A stretch of 55,963 bases of DNA from Streptomyces humidus (GCF_014649655.1 NZ_BMTL01000048.1:1-55963), one strand, 5' to 3'. Positions 33,218-42,706 are shown, counted from the first letter of the stretch. Notes: generated by a model from the letters alone, not told the origin. Made by a program: numbers and translations.

Positions 33218-33650
33218 ACCGAGGCGTCACCGGCGCTTCGTGGGCCTCCTCGCGGGCTTCCCTCGCAGCGTCCTCAGGAGCTTCCGCGGAGGCTTCCCCG
33301 CAGGCTTCGTCGGGGCTTCCCGCTCCTCGTGCGACACTTGGGGTCATTTGCCCGGTTGGTCGAGCGACGCGAAGTACGAGGACCGCTTCGTCGTGGAGTC
33401 ACCGGCGTGGTCGCGGAGTCGGCGACGTGATGGACTGGTGCCGTGGGGCGGGCGGGCCTGCCTGCGCCGTGCTTCCGATGATTAGGCTGGTGCGGGGGCG
33501 CGGTACCGGAAACCGTGGGAAGGGTGTCCACGCCTCTGGGGGAGGGCCGGCGCATCGGACGACCTCAGACCGCCTCGCATCACTTCGGACGACGAGAAGA
33601 ACGGTCGCCCCGCCACGGCATGAGGGTGTTCGACCACATCAGGAGGAATT
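33204..33650. other. Non-coding region upstream of the EspI-like gene
   Basis: A 447-bp gap with no gene supported. It has several GGCTTCC-type short repeats around 33248-33320. A TAGGCT motif near 33484 could be a -10 element for the espI-like gene, but the -35 is poor. The only strong signal is the AGGAGGAATT ribosome site at the right end. Confidence 0.5.
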
Positions 33651-36600
33651 GTGAGCAGCGATCGGGACGGGATCCGCGGGGGCTGGGCCACACCCGGCGA
33701 TGACCAGCCCGACGCGGAGTCCTCCGTCGAGGCGACGGGCGAGTTCACCATCGACTACGCGCCGCCGGCCTGGTACACGCAGAACACGGGCGGGGGTGCG
33801 GCAGGGCCGACAGGCGCGAACCCGGGCGCGCCGGCTCCCGCGGGGCCGGCTGCGGGGCCGCCCGTCGGTCCTGCCGGTGCGGCCGGACCCGCAGCCGGAG
33901 CTACGGGCCCTGCGCCCCGTGCGCCCGCGGCACCTGGCATGCCCGGCGCGGCAGGTGTGCCGAGTGCGACCGGTGCGACCGGTGCGCCGTTCGTTCCGGC
34001 CGCTCCGCCGGCGCCTTTCGCGCCGGAGACTCCTGTCGCCCCGCCGGCGCCGCCCGCGCCGTTCGCACCCGTGCCTGAGGCGCCCGCTGCTCCCACCGCC
34101 GCTGCTCCCGCACCCTCCGCTCCGACTTCCGCTCCAGGCATGCCGGTGACGCCGCCCGCCCCGACGGCCGAGGCGCCGCCCGCGCCGCCGACGGCTCCGG
34201 TGGCTCCCGTGGCTCCCGTCGCGTCCACCCCGCAGCAGGGTGCCGTGCCCGGCCTTCCGGCGGACAGCGGATTCGAGCTCCAGCGCCCGCTGGCTCCGGC
34301 TCAAGCACCGACACCGGCACCGGCCCCAGCACCCGTACCGGGTCCTGCGACGGCTCCGGCCGCCCAGGCCGCGCAGGCGGCCGAGGAGGACGGCGGTTCC
34401 AGAAACGGGGACCTGGAGAGCGGCGCCACCATGCGTTTCTCGGCGGTCGCCGTCAAGCGGGAGATCGCGGAGAACGCCGCCGCGGCAGAGCCGGAGGGCC
34501 CGCCGGAGGAAGCTGCCCCCGTCGCCCGGGAGGGTGACGGGGCCGTCGCCGCAGCCGACGAGTCCGAGGACGGGGCGGAGAGCCCGGCGGACGGTTCGGG
34601 GACCGCCGACGGCCCAGTCCCCGCCGTAGCTGAGCCCGCCGTCGCGGAGACGGAGCCGGCCCTGGCCGGCGAGATGGAGGCGGAGGCAAAGGCGGAGGCG
34701 GAGGCGAAGGCAGGTGAGGCCGGGCCCGGCCTCTCCGAGGACGCGGCGGCTCAGCACGCCGAGGCCGGGGCGGCCTCGGAGCAGCCGGAGCTCGAGGGGC
34801 AGCCCGCGGTCGGGGACGCGGCTCCCGAGCAGGCCGCCGCCGAGGCTCCGTCGGACGCCACTCCCCCGCACACCCCCGGCTCCCAGGAGAGCGCGCAGGA
34901 GGCTCCGCCCACGGGACAACCGGTCTGGACTCCCCCGCCCGTGCAACAGGGCGGCCTGCCGCCGCTGCCGCCGTCGTACCAGCCCGCCGCTCCGGCTCCG
35001 GCCGCTCAGTGGCCTGCCCAGCCGCAGCCGGCCGGTGCCGCGGCTCCCGAGTCCTCGCCCGCACCGCAGCCCCCGGTCCAGCCGCAGGCGCCTCCGCCCG
35101 CGCCGGCCGGCTGGAACCCTCCTGTCCCGGAGCCCTCGCCGTCCGCACCGCAGCCGGGCTACGGCTTCCCGCCGCCCCCGGCCCCGGCCCCGGCCCCCGC
35201 GCCCGGGCCCGCGGCTCAACAGCCCCCGGCCCCACAGCCGGGCTACGGCTTCCCCCAGCCCGGCGGGGCCCCGGCGCCCACCCCACCGGCCGCGCCCGGC
35301 GGTTACGGCTTCCCTCAACCGCCCGTGCCGCCCGCCCCGCACGGTTACGGCTTCCCCCAACCGCCCGTGCCGCCCGCCCCGCACGGTTACGGCTTCCCCC
35401 AACCGCCCGTGCCGCCCGCCCCGCACGGCTACGGCTTCCCCCAACCGCCCGCGCCCCAGCCCCAGGCCGAGCCCCAGGCTCCTCAGACTGCGCAGCCGCT
35501 GCCGCAGGCCGGGTTCCCCCAGCCGGGCGTCCAGGCCGCCATTCCGCAGCAGTCGGACGGACCCTTCCCGGCGGCTGATCCTCACGGTCACCCACAGGGT
35601 TTCCCCGGACAGGTCCCGCAGCAGCCCCCGCAGCCGGCCGCGTACACGCCTCAGGCACCCACACCCACACCCGCACCCGCACCAGGTCCCGCTCCCGGTA
35701 ACGTTCCTGACGCTCCGTCATCATTTCACCAGACGGCCCCGCAGTTTCCCCAGCAGCCCGTCGACCCCCGGTCCGGGGCCGCGTGGCCGCAGCCGATCCA
35801 GCACGACCAGCGGCAGCCGGTCAATCCCGGTGCGGCGCCCCTGGGTTACACGGCCGCCGTGGAGCTGTCGTCGGACCGGCTGCTCAACAACAAGAAGCAG
35901 AAGGCCAAGAGCGGCCGGCCCACCGTCGGTTCCTCCCGTTTCAGGCTCGGCGGGAAGAAGGAGGAGGCCGAGCGGCAGCGCAAGCTGGAGTTGATCCGCA
36001 CGCCGGTGCTGTCGTGCTACCGGATCGCCGTCATCAGCCTCAAGGGCGGCGTGGGAAAGACGACGACCACCACCGCCCTCGGAGCGACGCTGGCCACCGA
36101 GCGGCAGGACAAGATCCTCGCCATCGACGCCAACCCGGACGCCGGCACGCTCGGCCGGCGGGTGCGTCGCGAGACCGGGGCGACGATCCGGGACCTCGTC
36201 CAGGCGATCCCGTACCTCAACTCGTACATGGACATCCGGCGGTTCACCTCCCAGGCGCCTTCCGGCCTGGAGATCATCGCCAACGACGTCGACCCGGCCG
36301 TGTCGACGGCGTTCAACGACGAGGACTACCGGCGCGCGATCGAGGTGCTCGGCAACCAGTACCCGATCATCCTCACCGACTCGGGCACCGGTCTGCTCTA
36401 CAGCGCCATGCGCGGGGTGCTCGACCTCGCCGACCAGCTCATCATCATCTCCACCCCGTCCGTGGACGGTGCGAGCAGCGCCAGCACGACGCTGGACTGG
36501 CTGTCCGCGCACGGGTACGCCGAGCTGGTCTCGCGGTCCCTCACCGTCATCTCCGGGGTGCGTGAGACCGGCAAGATGATCAAGGTCGACGACATCGTGG

Positions 36601-37121
36601 CGCACTTCGAGACCCGTTGCCGCGGTGTCGTCGTCGTGCCGTTCGACGAGCACCTGGCGGCAGGCGCCGAGGTCGACCTCGACATGATGCGGCCCAAGGT
36701 GCGCGAGGCGTACTTCAACCTCACGGCTCTGGTCGCGGAGGACTTCATCCGTCACCAGCAGCGGCAGGGGCTGTGGACCAGCGACGGCAACCCGCCCCCG
36801 GTGGCCGCCCCGCCGATGCCGGGTCAGCCGGTGGGTCAGCCGATGCCGGGTCAGCCGATGCCGGGTCAGCCGGTGGGTCAGCCGTATCCGCCGCAGACCG
36901 GCCAACCGTACCCGCAGGCTCCCCAGCCCGGCCCTGGCCGGCCGTACCCCCCGCAGGGCGGGCCCTATCCGCAGTCCCCTGGTCAGCCCTATCCGCAACA
37001 GCAGCCGCAACCCCAGCAGCCGCACCCGGAGTACCCCCCGCCCGGCTACGGCTATCCCCAGCACCCCCAGCACCCTCACCAACCTCAGGCCCCGCAGCCC
37101 GGGCAGCCTCCGCAGCAGTGA
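33651..37121 (+). CDS. EspI-like protein: long Pro/Ala-rich region plus MinD/ParA-type ATPase
   Basis: The protein has 1156 residues, starting on GTG right after AGGAGGAATT. About 740 N-terminal residues are disordered and rich in Pro, Ala, Gly, Gln and Glu, including 14-residue repeats. A MinD/ParA-like domain (about 785-1040) has the deviant Walker A KGGVGKTT with Lys798 and Lys803, switch AIDANPDAGTL, and the PIILTDSGTGLLYSAM segment. A second Pro/Gln-rich tail of about 110 residues contains MPGQPVGQP-type repeats. Mycobacterial EspI (Rv3876) has the same layout, a Pro-rich region followed by a MinD-like ATPase, and regulates ESX-1. The disordered part here is unusually long. A role as a regulator or recruiter of the EccB-E machine is inferred. 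Confidence 0.88.
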   Translation: MSSDRDGIRGGWATPGDDQPDAESSVEATGEFTIDYAPPAWYTQNTGGGAAGPTGANPGAPAPAGPAAGPPVGPAGAAGPAAGATGPAPRAPAAPGMPGAAGVPSATGATGAPFVPAAPPAPFAPETPVAPPAPPAPFAPVPEAPAAPTAAAPAPSAPTSAPGMPVTPPAPTAEAPPAPPTAPVAPVAPVASTPQQGAVPGLPADSGFELQRPLAPAQAPTPAPAPAPVPGPATAPAAQAAQAAEEDGGSRNGDLESGATMRFSAVAVKREIAENAAAAEPEGPPEEAAPVAREGDGAVAAADESEDGAESPADGSGTADGPVPAVAEPAVAETEPALAGEMEAEAKAEAEAKAGEAGPGLSEDAAAQHAEAGAASEQPELEGQPAVGDAAPEQAAAEAPSDATPPHTPGSQESAQEAPPTGQPVWTPPPVQQGGLPPLPPSYQPAAPAPAAQWPAQPQPAGAAAPESSPAPQPPVQPQAPPPAPAGWNPPVPEPSPSAPQPGYGFPPPPAPAPAPAPGPAAQQPPAPQPGYGFPQPGGAPAPTPPAAPGGYGFPQPPVPPAPHGYGFPQPPVPPAPHGYGFPQPPVPPAPHGYGFPQPPAPQPQAEPQAPQTAQPLPQAGFPQPGVQAAIPQQSDGPFPAADPHGHPQGFPGQVPQQPPQPAAYTPQAPTPTPAPAPGPAPGNVPDAPSSFHQTAPQFPQQPVDPRSGAAWPQPIQHDQRQPVNPGAAPLGYTAAVELSSDRLLNNKKQKAKSGRPTVGSSRFRLGGKKEEAERQRKLELIRTPVLSCYRIAVISLKGGVGKTTTTTALGATLATERQDKILAIDANPDAGTLGRRVRRETGATIRDLVQAIPYLNSYMDIRRFTSQAPSGLEIIANDVDPAVSTAFNDEDYRRAIEVLGNQYPIILTDSGTGLLYSAMRGVLDLADQLIIISTPSVDGASSASTTLDWLSAHGYAELVSRSLTVISGVRETGKMIKVDDIVAHFETRCRGVVVVPFDEHLAAGAEVDLDMMRPKVREAYFNLTALVAEDFIRHQQRQGLWTSDGNPPPVAAPPMPGQPVGQPMPGQPMPGQPVGQPYPPQTGQPYPQAPQPGPGRPYPPQGGPYPQSPGQPYPQQQPQPQQPHPEYPPPGYGYPQHPQHPHQPQAPQPGQPPQQ
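35301..35426 (+). repeat. Three 42-bp tandem repeats in the EspI-like gene
   Basis: Units at 35301-35342, 35343-35384 and 35385-35426, almost identical, encode GYGFPQPPVPPAPH; a partial fourth unit follows to about 35450. Related GYGFP segments upstream (about 35158 and 35242) suggest the array grew from a shorter motif. Confidence 0.9.
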
Positions 37122-37126
37122 CGAAC

Positions 37127-37170
37127 GCCGAAGGGCGGCCGGTGTCGTGGGACACCGGCCGCCCTTCGGC
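37127..37170. terminator. Bidirectional hairpin terminator between espI-like gene and ribF
   Basis: Perfect 20-bp inverted repeat (37127-37146 with 37151-37170) with a 4-nt GTGG loop, right after the plus-strand stop and before the minus-strand ribF stop at 37197. Confidence 0.88.
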
Positions 37171-37196
37171 CGTTCACGGCCGGGCCCGTGGCGCGG

Positions 37197-38144
37197 TTAC
37201 CGCTGCGCCGCCACCAGCTCCCGGCAGCGCGTCACGTCCCGCGCCATCTGCTCCAGCAGGCCTTCCAGCGAATCGAACTTGGCCTGGCCTCGCACGAAGG
37301 CGAGGAAGTCGACGGCGACGTGCAGACCGTAGAGGTCGAGGCCGACGCGGTCGATGGCGTACGCCTCCACCGTGCGCTCCGTGCCGTCGAACTGCGGGTT
37401 CGTGCCGACGGAGATCGCGGCGGGCATCGCCTCGCCGGCCGCGTGCAGCCAGCCCGCGTACACGCCGTCCGCCGGGATCGCGGTGTGCGGGAGCGTCTCG
37501 ACGTTCGCGGTGGGGAAGCCGAGTTCCCGGCCCCGCTGGGCTCCGCGCACCACGACGCCCTCGACCCGGTGCGGGCGGCCGAGGATCTCACCGGCGCCCG
37601 CGAGATCGCCCTCGGCGACCAGTCGCCGGGTCAGCGTCGAGGAGAACGGCTGACCGCCGCCCGCCGCACCGCACAGCACCAGGTCGACGACCTCGACGTC
37701 GAAGTCGTAGACCTTGCCCTGCTCCGCGAGGAAGTCGACGTTCCCGGCCGCCTTGTGGCCGAAGCGGAAGTTCGGGCCCTCGACGACCGCCCTCGCGTGC
37801 AGCCTGTCGACCAGGACCTTCACCACGAAGTCGGCGGGCGAGAGCTTCGAGAACTCCGGCGTGAAGGGCAGGACCAGGACCGCGTCCACCCCCAGTTCCG
37901 CCATCAGTTCGGCGCGGCGGTGGTGCGGGGCGAGCAGCGGGGGGTGGCTGCCGGGGCGGACGACCTCGCTGGGGTGCGGGTCGAAGGTGACGACGACCGC
38001 GGGAACGTCCAGCTCGCGGGCGCGGTCCACGGCATGCTGGATGATCAGCTGGTGCCCGCGGTGGACCCCGTCGTAGGACCCGATGGTGACGACGCTGCGT
38101 CCCCAGTCCTCGGGGATGTCCTCCAAGCCACGCCAGCGCTGCAC
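37197..38144 (-). CDS. ribF: Bifunctional riboflavin kinase/FAD synthetase
   Basis: Makes FMN and then FAD from riboflavin. The protein has 315 residues from the GTG at 38144, preceded by GAGGAG; the frame stays open upstream but without support. The N-terminal nucleotidyltransferase has SYDGVHRGH at 23-31 and VVVTFDPHPSEVV. The C-terminal kinase domain has LGFPTANVE and the NPQFDGTERTVEAY segment with the catalytic Glu. It follows truB in many Gram-positive genomes; here a large gene is inserted between truB and ribF. ThyX elsewhere in the window uses FAD. Confidence 0.96.
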   Translation of the reverse strand: MQRWRGLEDIPEDWGRSVVTIGSYDGVHRGHQLIIQHAVDRARELDVPAVVVTFDPHPSEVVRPGSHPPLLAPHHRRAELMAELGVDAVLVLPFTPEFSKLSPADFVVKVLVDRLHARAVVEGPNFRFGHKAAGNVDFLAEQGKVYDFDVEVVDLVLCGAAGGGQPFSSTLTRRLVAEGDLAGAGEILGRPHRVEGVVVRGAQRGRELGFPTANVETLPHTAIPADGVYAGWLHAAGEAMPAAISVGTNPQFDGTERTVEAYAIDRVGLDLYGLHVAVDFLAFVRGQAKFDSLEGLLEQMARDVTRCRELVAAQR

Positions 38145-38341
38145 TGTGACCGCTCCTCGAACCCGTGTCCGTATCCACTGTTGTCTCTCACGCAGGTCTA
38201 AGGGTGCCATGCCGGGTGCTTCGGGCCCGCATCGGCATGGAGGCTGTGACCCGGCCCACTGAGCCGAGCCGGAAGAGACTCGCGGGAGACGGCAGCGGAC
38301 CGGCGGCAGACCCACACCGGACCCACACCGAACCGTGTACG

Positions 38342-41300
38342 TCATACGGGCACGCGCACTCCCGCCAGGGTCTCGAGCGTCCGGCGGGCGCTGGGGCCGA
38401 CGACCGCGGCCCACTCCCCCGGACTCCGGGCGAGCCAGTCCAGCACCTGCGCGGCGAACCCCGGCACATGACGCCCGAGGTCGACCAGCCCGCGGTCGAA
38501 GCGGGTCGCGCCGTCCGTGGTGCGGACGAGGAGCAGGCCGACACGGTGGACGAGTGCACGCAGGTCCTCACCGCCGCGTCCGGCGGCTCCGTACAGGACG
38601 GCGGCCAGGACCGCGGGGGCGCGTTCGTGTGCGAGGAGGTGGTCCAGGAGTTCGCGACGGAGGGGGGCGGACTCCGGAGCCCCGGGAGCGGCCAGCACGC
38701 CGGCCAGGGCGGCCCGTGCCTGCTCCGGGCAGTCGTCGTCCAACAGGCCCCTGACCAGTGGGAGGACGGCGGCATGCGCGGTGGACCCGTCGTCCAGGCG
38801 ACGGCCGACGGACGCGGCCAGGCGACCGGCGCCCTCCGGCCGCCGTTGCAGCGCCTCCCGCAGGAGGGCTGCGATCCGGTGGGCGAGGGCAGGGGTGGCG
38901 GCGTCGGCGAGAGCGTGCAGGACGTCGTCCGTGTCCTCCCGGCCAGGGTCCACCCGATCGAGATCCACCCGGCCGAGCTCCCTCCGATCGAGATCCACCC
39001 GATCGAGATCCACCCGGCCGCGGTCTCCCCGATCGGGGTCTCTCCGATCGGGGTCTCTCCGATCGGGGTCTCTCCGATCGGGGTCTCTCCGATCGGGGAC
39101 CGTCCTGCCGGGGCCGTGCAGCCGGGTTCGGAAGGCGTTCAGGACCGGCTCGGGGTGGGTGCTCAGGGCGGTGAGCAGGGCCTCCGGCGGCAGTTGCCGG
39201 TCGCCCGCCGCGAAGTGCTCCAGGGCCTGGTCGAGGTGGCGGGAGCGGGTCTCGGGGTCCCGGAGGAGGAGGGCGAGGGCGCCGCCGTGCAGGGTGCGGT
39301 CGGCCGGACGGGCGAGGAGGGTGCGGGCGGCCTGGCGCAGCAGCAGGCGGTCGGCCTCCGTCCGGACGTGCGGTGCGGCGCGCAGCCCGTGCGTCACCGC
39401 CGCCGCCCGCCGGTCGGGCCGTTCGTCGTGCGCCCATCGCTCGACGGCCCGGCACAGCGCCGACGGTTCCTCCTCCGCCAGCACCGCGAGCAGTTCGTCG
39501 CCGCGCACATGGGCACAGTCGACGAGCGCCTCGGTGAGGTCGTCGGGCGCCCGGTGGCGGTGGGTGTGCAGCAGCGCCTGCGCCGCCGTCGCCACGGTGG
39601 CGTGCGGGGTCGCGGGCAGCGGTCGCTCGTCGTCGAACCAGTGCGTGAGGTACGGCTGGACGGCAGAGGGGTCGGCGGCGAGGATCCCGGCGACGGCGTC
39701 GAGGTAGCGGGGGGCGTCCGCGTCGTGCGGGGCGCCGTCGGCGAGGACGAGCCGGCGCAGCAGGTCGAGCCGGGCGTCGGGCGGGAGGGCGAGCCGCGTC
39801 CAGAAGCCGGGGCCGAGGTCCACGATCCGGTCGGCGCCCGCGGTGCCGGCGGCGATCCGGTCCGCGATCAGGCGCAGGACGGCCGTGTAGGGCGTGGCGT
39901 CCGGCACGCGCAGCAGGGTCTCGGCGAGCAGGCGGGCGGCCCACCACGAGTCTGGGTCGGCTTCGAGGGCGTGCGCCAACTCGCGCAGCCGGGCGGCGAG
40001 TCGGTGCGCGCCCTGCTGGCGGGCGAGGAGCAGCAGGGCCTGGACGACGGGGCCGATGCGGTGGTGCGGGACGGGCAGCGGACGGCCGTCCTCGAGGACG
40101 CCGGGGCGGTGGACGAGGGTGTTCAGGGCCTCGTCCAGGTCGAGGTGCGCGCCCTGGATCCAGTCGGCGAGTTCCTCGTGGGCGAAGCGGTAGCCGCTGC
40201 CGGCCGGCACGAGGAGGCCCTCGGCGAGGACGGCGGACGCCCAGCCGGCTCCGCCGCCGAGACGGGCGGGCGCGGGCCCCCACGGGAAGACCGCCTCGAA
40301 CGACGCCCGGTCGAGGCCGCCCTGTCCGGGCCCGAGACTGCGCCGGGCGGCTTCGTGCACCTGGCCGGCGACCTTCGCCGCGAGGCGTCGTACGGCGGCG
40401 CCGCGCAGCCCGTTCCCGGCGGCGAGGCGGACCGCGACGCGCAGGCACATCAGGTCGAGGTGGGCGGCGAGGACGTCGTCCCGGTCGACGGGGACCTGCT
40501 CGGGCGGACCGGGGAGGGCGGCGCGGACCTCCGAGAGAAGGCGCAGGGTGAGGGGGTGACGGGCGTCCGGGGAGGAGAGCGCGGTCTCGGGCAGGCCGTA
40601 GCGGGCGCGGGCCTCGCGCGCCTCGTCGGGGGTGAAGTCGCCCAGGCGGACGCAGGGCGGGAGGGGGTCCCCCGCGGCGACGGCTCCGTACAGCATCTCC
40701 GGCGGGAACCGGGCTCCGGCGTGCTCCCAGTACTCGCTCCGGCACGCCACGACGAGCCGCGCTCCCGTCTCCCGCAGCCAGCGCGCCGTGCCCTCGGTCC
40801 ACGCGGCGAGCCGGTGCGCGAGGACCGGGGGCATCTCCTCGGGGCCGTCCAGGAGGAGCAGCAGCGGGCGTCCGACGGTTAGTGCGAGCCGGGCGAGCCG
40901 CTCGGGGGTGACGTCGCCGAGGCCGGAGCCGGCGGGGCCGTCTGCCGGGACGGGGGCCGTCGCCCGGCCCGGCCGCGAAGCCGCCACGATGCGAGCGGCC
41001 CTGGCCAGGGTGCGGCGCGCGGCGTCGGCGAGCGACTCGTCCTCGTCCTCCAGGTCGGCGCCGCGCAGCCACAGGGTGGGAGCGGGCCGCTCTCCCCGGG
41101 TGCGGCGGGCGGCGAGGGCCGCGAGTTCCGTCGTGCGGCCGCTGCCCGGAGCGCCGACCAGGCCGAGAACCGCCGCCCGGCTCGCCGCGAACCGTGCGAA
41201 CTCCCTGGCGGGGAGAGCCCGTTCGACGGGTTCCGAAGCGGCGGTCCTGGACCCGTTCCCGGCGCGGTCGAGGGAGTGGTGCAGCGCGCCCGGCGGGCCG

Positions 41301-42457
41301 TCCGAGCCGACGGACGTGGCCGTGAGCTCCAGGACCGCCGCCAGGTTGAGGTCGGCGCCGTAGGCGGGCACGGTGGCCGCGTTGCGGGCGAGCAGCTCGC
41401 CGAGGGGCCCTTCGGCCCCCGTCCCCGCAGCCCCGCCGGTTTCCCGCGCCCCCGCACTCGTGGTGATCCCCACCGGCCCCGCCATCCCCACACGGCCCGC
41501 CATGCCTACCGGCCCCGCGATCCCCACCGGCCCCGCCATCCCCACACGGCCCGCCATCACTACGGGGCGGCCCGTCGCCCCCACCGCCGTCGCGGTTCCC
41601 CTCGTCGCCCCGGAGCCCGCCGAGGCCACCAGGCCCGGCACCCTCTCCGTGCCCGCCGCCCCCGCAGCTCCTGCGCGGTCGGCAGGAGCCGCGCCCCCCG
41701 GCGGCACGAGGAACTGCTCCGCCGCCCGGCCGTCGCCCCGGACCGTCGCCGCCGTCGGGAAACCCGCGGTCGCCCGGTCCGCGTGCTCGCCCGGCCGCTC
41801 ACCGGTCGTCGCGGTGAGGGTGCGGGGGCGCAGTGGCACGGCGAAGCCGGTGTCGCGCTGATCGCGGTGGAGCGCGGTGCCGAGGACGGCGACGACCGCG
41901 CCGGTCCTGGCGTCGAGGACAGGTCCGCCCGCCGCGCCTCCGCCCGGCCGCAGCGCGTCCCGGCCCGCCGTGCCGATCGCCAGCTCCAGAACGCCGTCGA
42001 GGAGGTGGGTACGGTCCGTGGCCGTGTACGTCGCCGTCGTCCCGGCCAGCACCCGCGCCTCGCGCCAGCAGCCGGCGGCCAGCCGCACGTATCTGCCGGG
42101 CTCGACGCCCTCCCGCACGGTCACCGGCAGCGGCTCCGCGCCGAGGCCCTCGGTGCGCACGAGCGCCAGGTCGAGTTCGGGCAGCGGGGTGACCGCGTCC
42201 GCCGTCACGACGCAGCTGCGGTCGCCGGCGGCGTACAGCACGAGCCGGTGCAGGCCGTCGACCGCCTCATGGCTGGTGACCACCGTGCCGTGGTGGTCGG
42301 CGACGAAGCCGGCGCCCCGTGGCCGCCCGGCGAGGTCCCGGATGCGGACGAGACGGGGGTCGGCGTCCGGGGCGGCGCGGAAGGCGTCCGCCGGGGGGTC
42401 CTGCGGCGCGCTCCGCAAGGAGTCGTGCCACGGTGCCCGCGGGCCCCGTCCCGCCAT
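38342..42457 (-). CDS. Trypsin-like domain / NACHT-like NTPase / helical-repeat fusion with degenerate catalytic residues
   Basis: The protein has 1371 residues; the ATG at 42457 follows GGGAGGT. Residues ~35-210 have a chymotrypsin-like fold: GFVADHHGTVVTSHEAV (His63), ELDLALV (Asp96) and PGGGAAGGPVLD, where the nucleophile serine of GxSGGP is alanine (Ala176). A low-complexity linker with six-residue repeats (about 300-330) leads to a P-loop domain: GAPGSGRTT at 435-443, with arginine in place of the Walker A lysine; LLLLLDGPEEMP; and VVACRSEYW. The remaining ~750 residues are helical and Arg/Ala-rich, like a TPR/HEAT solenoid, interrupted by five-residue repeats. The layout recalls STAND/NACHT proteins of signalling or defence. 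Function is unknown; inactivation of the protease part is visible in the sequence. Confidence 0.8.
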   Translation of the reverse strand: MAGRGPRAPWHDSLRSAPQDPPADAFRAAPDADPRLVRIRDLAGRPRGAGFVADHHGTVVTSHEAVDGLHRLVLYAAGDRSCVVTADAVTPLPELDLALVRTEGLGAEPLPVTVREGVEPGRYVRLAAGCWREARVLAGTTATYTATDRTHLLDGVLELAIGTAGRDALRPGGGAAGGPVLDARTGAVVAVLGTALHRDQRDTGFAVPLRPRTLTATTGERPGEHADRATAGFPTAATVRGDGRAAEQFLVPPGGAAPADRAGAAGAAGTERVPGLVASAGSGATRGTATAVGATGRPVVMAGRVGMAGPVGIAGPVGMAGRVGMAGPVGITTSAGARETGGAAGTGAEGPLGELLARNAATVPAYGADLNLAAVLELTATSVGSDGPPGALHHSLDRAGNGSRTAASEPVERALPAREFARFAASRAAVLGLVGAPGSGRTTELAALAARRTRGERPAPTLWLRGADLEDEDESLADAARRTLARAARIVAASRPGRATAPVPADGPAGSGLGDVTPERLARLALTVGRPLLLLLDGPEEMPPVLAHRLAAWTEGTARWLRETGARLVVACRSEYWEHAGARFPPEMLYGAVAAGDPLPPCVRLGDFTPDEAREARARYGLPETALSSPDARHPLTLRLLSEVRAALPGPPEQVPVDRDDVLAAHLDLMCLRVAVRLAAGNGLRGAAVRRLAAKVAGQVHEAARRSLGPGQGGLDRASFEAVFPWGPAPARLGGGAGWASAVLAEGLLVPAGSGYRFAHEELADWIQGAHLDLDEALNTLVHRPGVLEDGRPLPVPHHRIGPVVQALLLLARQQGAHRLAARLRELAHALEADPDSWWAARLLAETLLRVPDATPYTAVLRLIADRIAAGTAGADRIVDLGPGFWTRLALPPDARLDLLRRLVLADGAPHDADAPRYLDAVAGILAADPSAVQPYLTHWFDDERPLPATPHATVATAAQALLHTHRHRAPDDLTEALVDCAHVRGDELLAVLAEEEPSALCRAVERWAHDERPDRRAAAVTHGLRAAPHVRTEADRLLLRQAARTLLARPADRTLHGGALALLLRDPETRSRHLDQALEHFAAGDRQLPPEALLTALSTHPEPVLNAFRTRLHGPGRTVPDRRDPDRRDPDRRDPDRRDPDRGDRGRVDLDRVDLDRRELGRVDLDRVDPGREDTDDVLHALADAATPALAHRIAALLREALQRRPEGAGRLAASVGRRLDDGSTAHAAVLPLVRGLLDDDCPEQARAALAGVLAAPGAPESAPLRRELLDHLLAHERAPAVLAAVLYGAAGRGGEDLRALVHRVGLLLVRTTDGATRFDRGLVDLGRHVPGFAAQVLDWLARSPGEWAAVVGPSARRTLETLAGVRVPV
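38941..39105 (-). repeat. Eleven-unit 15-bp repeat array inside the NTPase fusion gene
   Basis: In-phase 15-bp units, e.g. GATCGGGGTCTCTCC at 39031-39045, 39046-39060, 39061-39075 and 39076-39090 (four identical), with diverged units out to 38941 and 39105. They encode Arg/Asp-rich five-residue repeats of the DRRDP / DLDRV type. Confidence 0.9.
41465..41554 (-). repeat. Five 18-bp repeats inside the NTPase fusion gene
   Basis: Units at 41465-41482, 41483-41500, 41501-41518, 41519-41536 and 41537-41554; the first and fourth, and the second and fifth, are identical. They encode six-residue repeats of the form AGPVGM / AGRVGM in the linker between the protease-like and NTPase domains. Confidence 0.9.
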
Positions 42458-42644
42458 CGTCGTACCTCCCGCCGCACCCGCTTGTGTGCTGCGTCCGACG
42501 GTACGGGCGAGGTGATCAGCGGGACAGATCGCTGAGCGAAAGCGCCCCCCTGCGCCCCCTCGGTTCACTCCGAGCGCCCGCCCGGACGGGTGAATGAAGG
42601 GCGGTCGCCGGATACACCCTGGAAGTGGGGGAACGGTGGGGGGA

Positions 42645-42690
42645 CCGTGGAGCGGCGGCGCAGCAGCACCCCGTGTTCGCCGCTCCACGG
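42645..42690 (-). terminator. Hairpin terminator after truB
   Basis: Stem of 13 bp (42645-42657 with 42678-42690) and a 20-nt loop, 17 bp past the truB stop, so the rimP-to-truB operon probably ends here and the large NTPase gene has a separate promoter. Confidence 0.6.
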
Positions 42691-42706
42691 GCCGGACGGG
42701 AGCGCC

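Noticed and set aside
36818..36880. MPGQPVGQP-type repeat in the tail of the EspI-like gene as a separate mobile repeat
   Set aside because: It is a short coding low-complexity repeat and is described within the gene entry.
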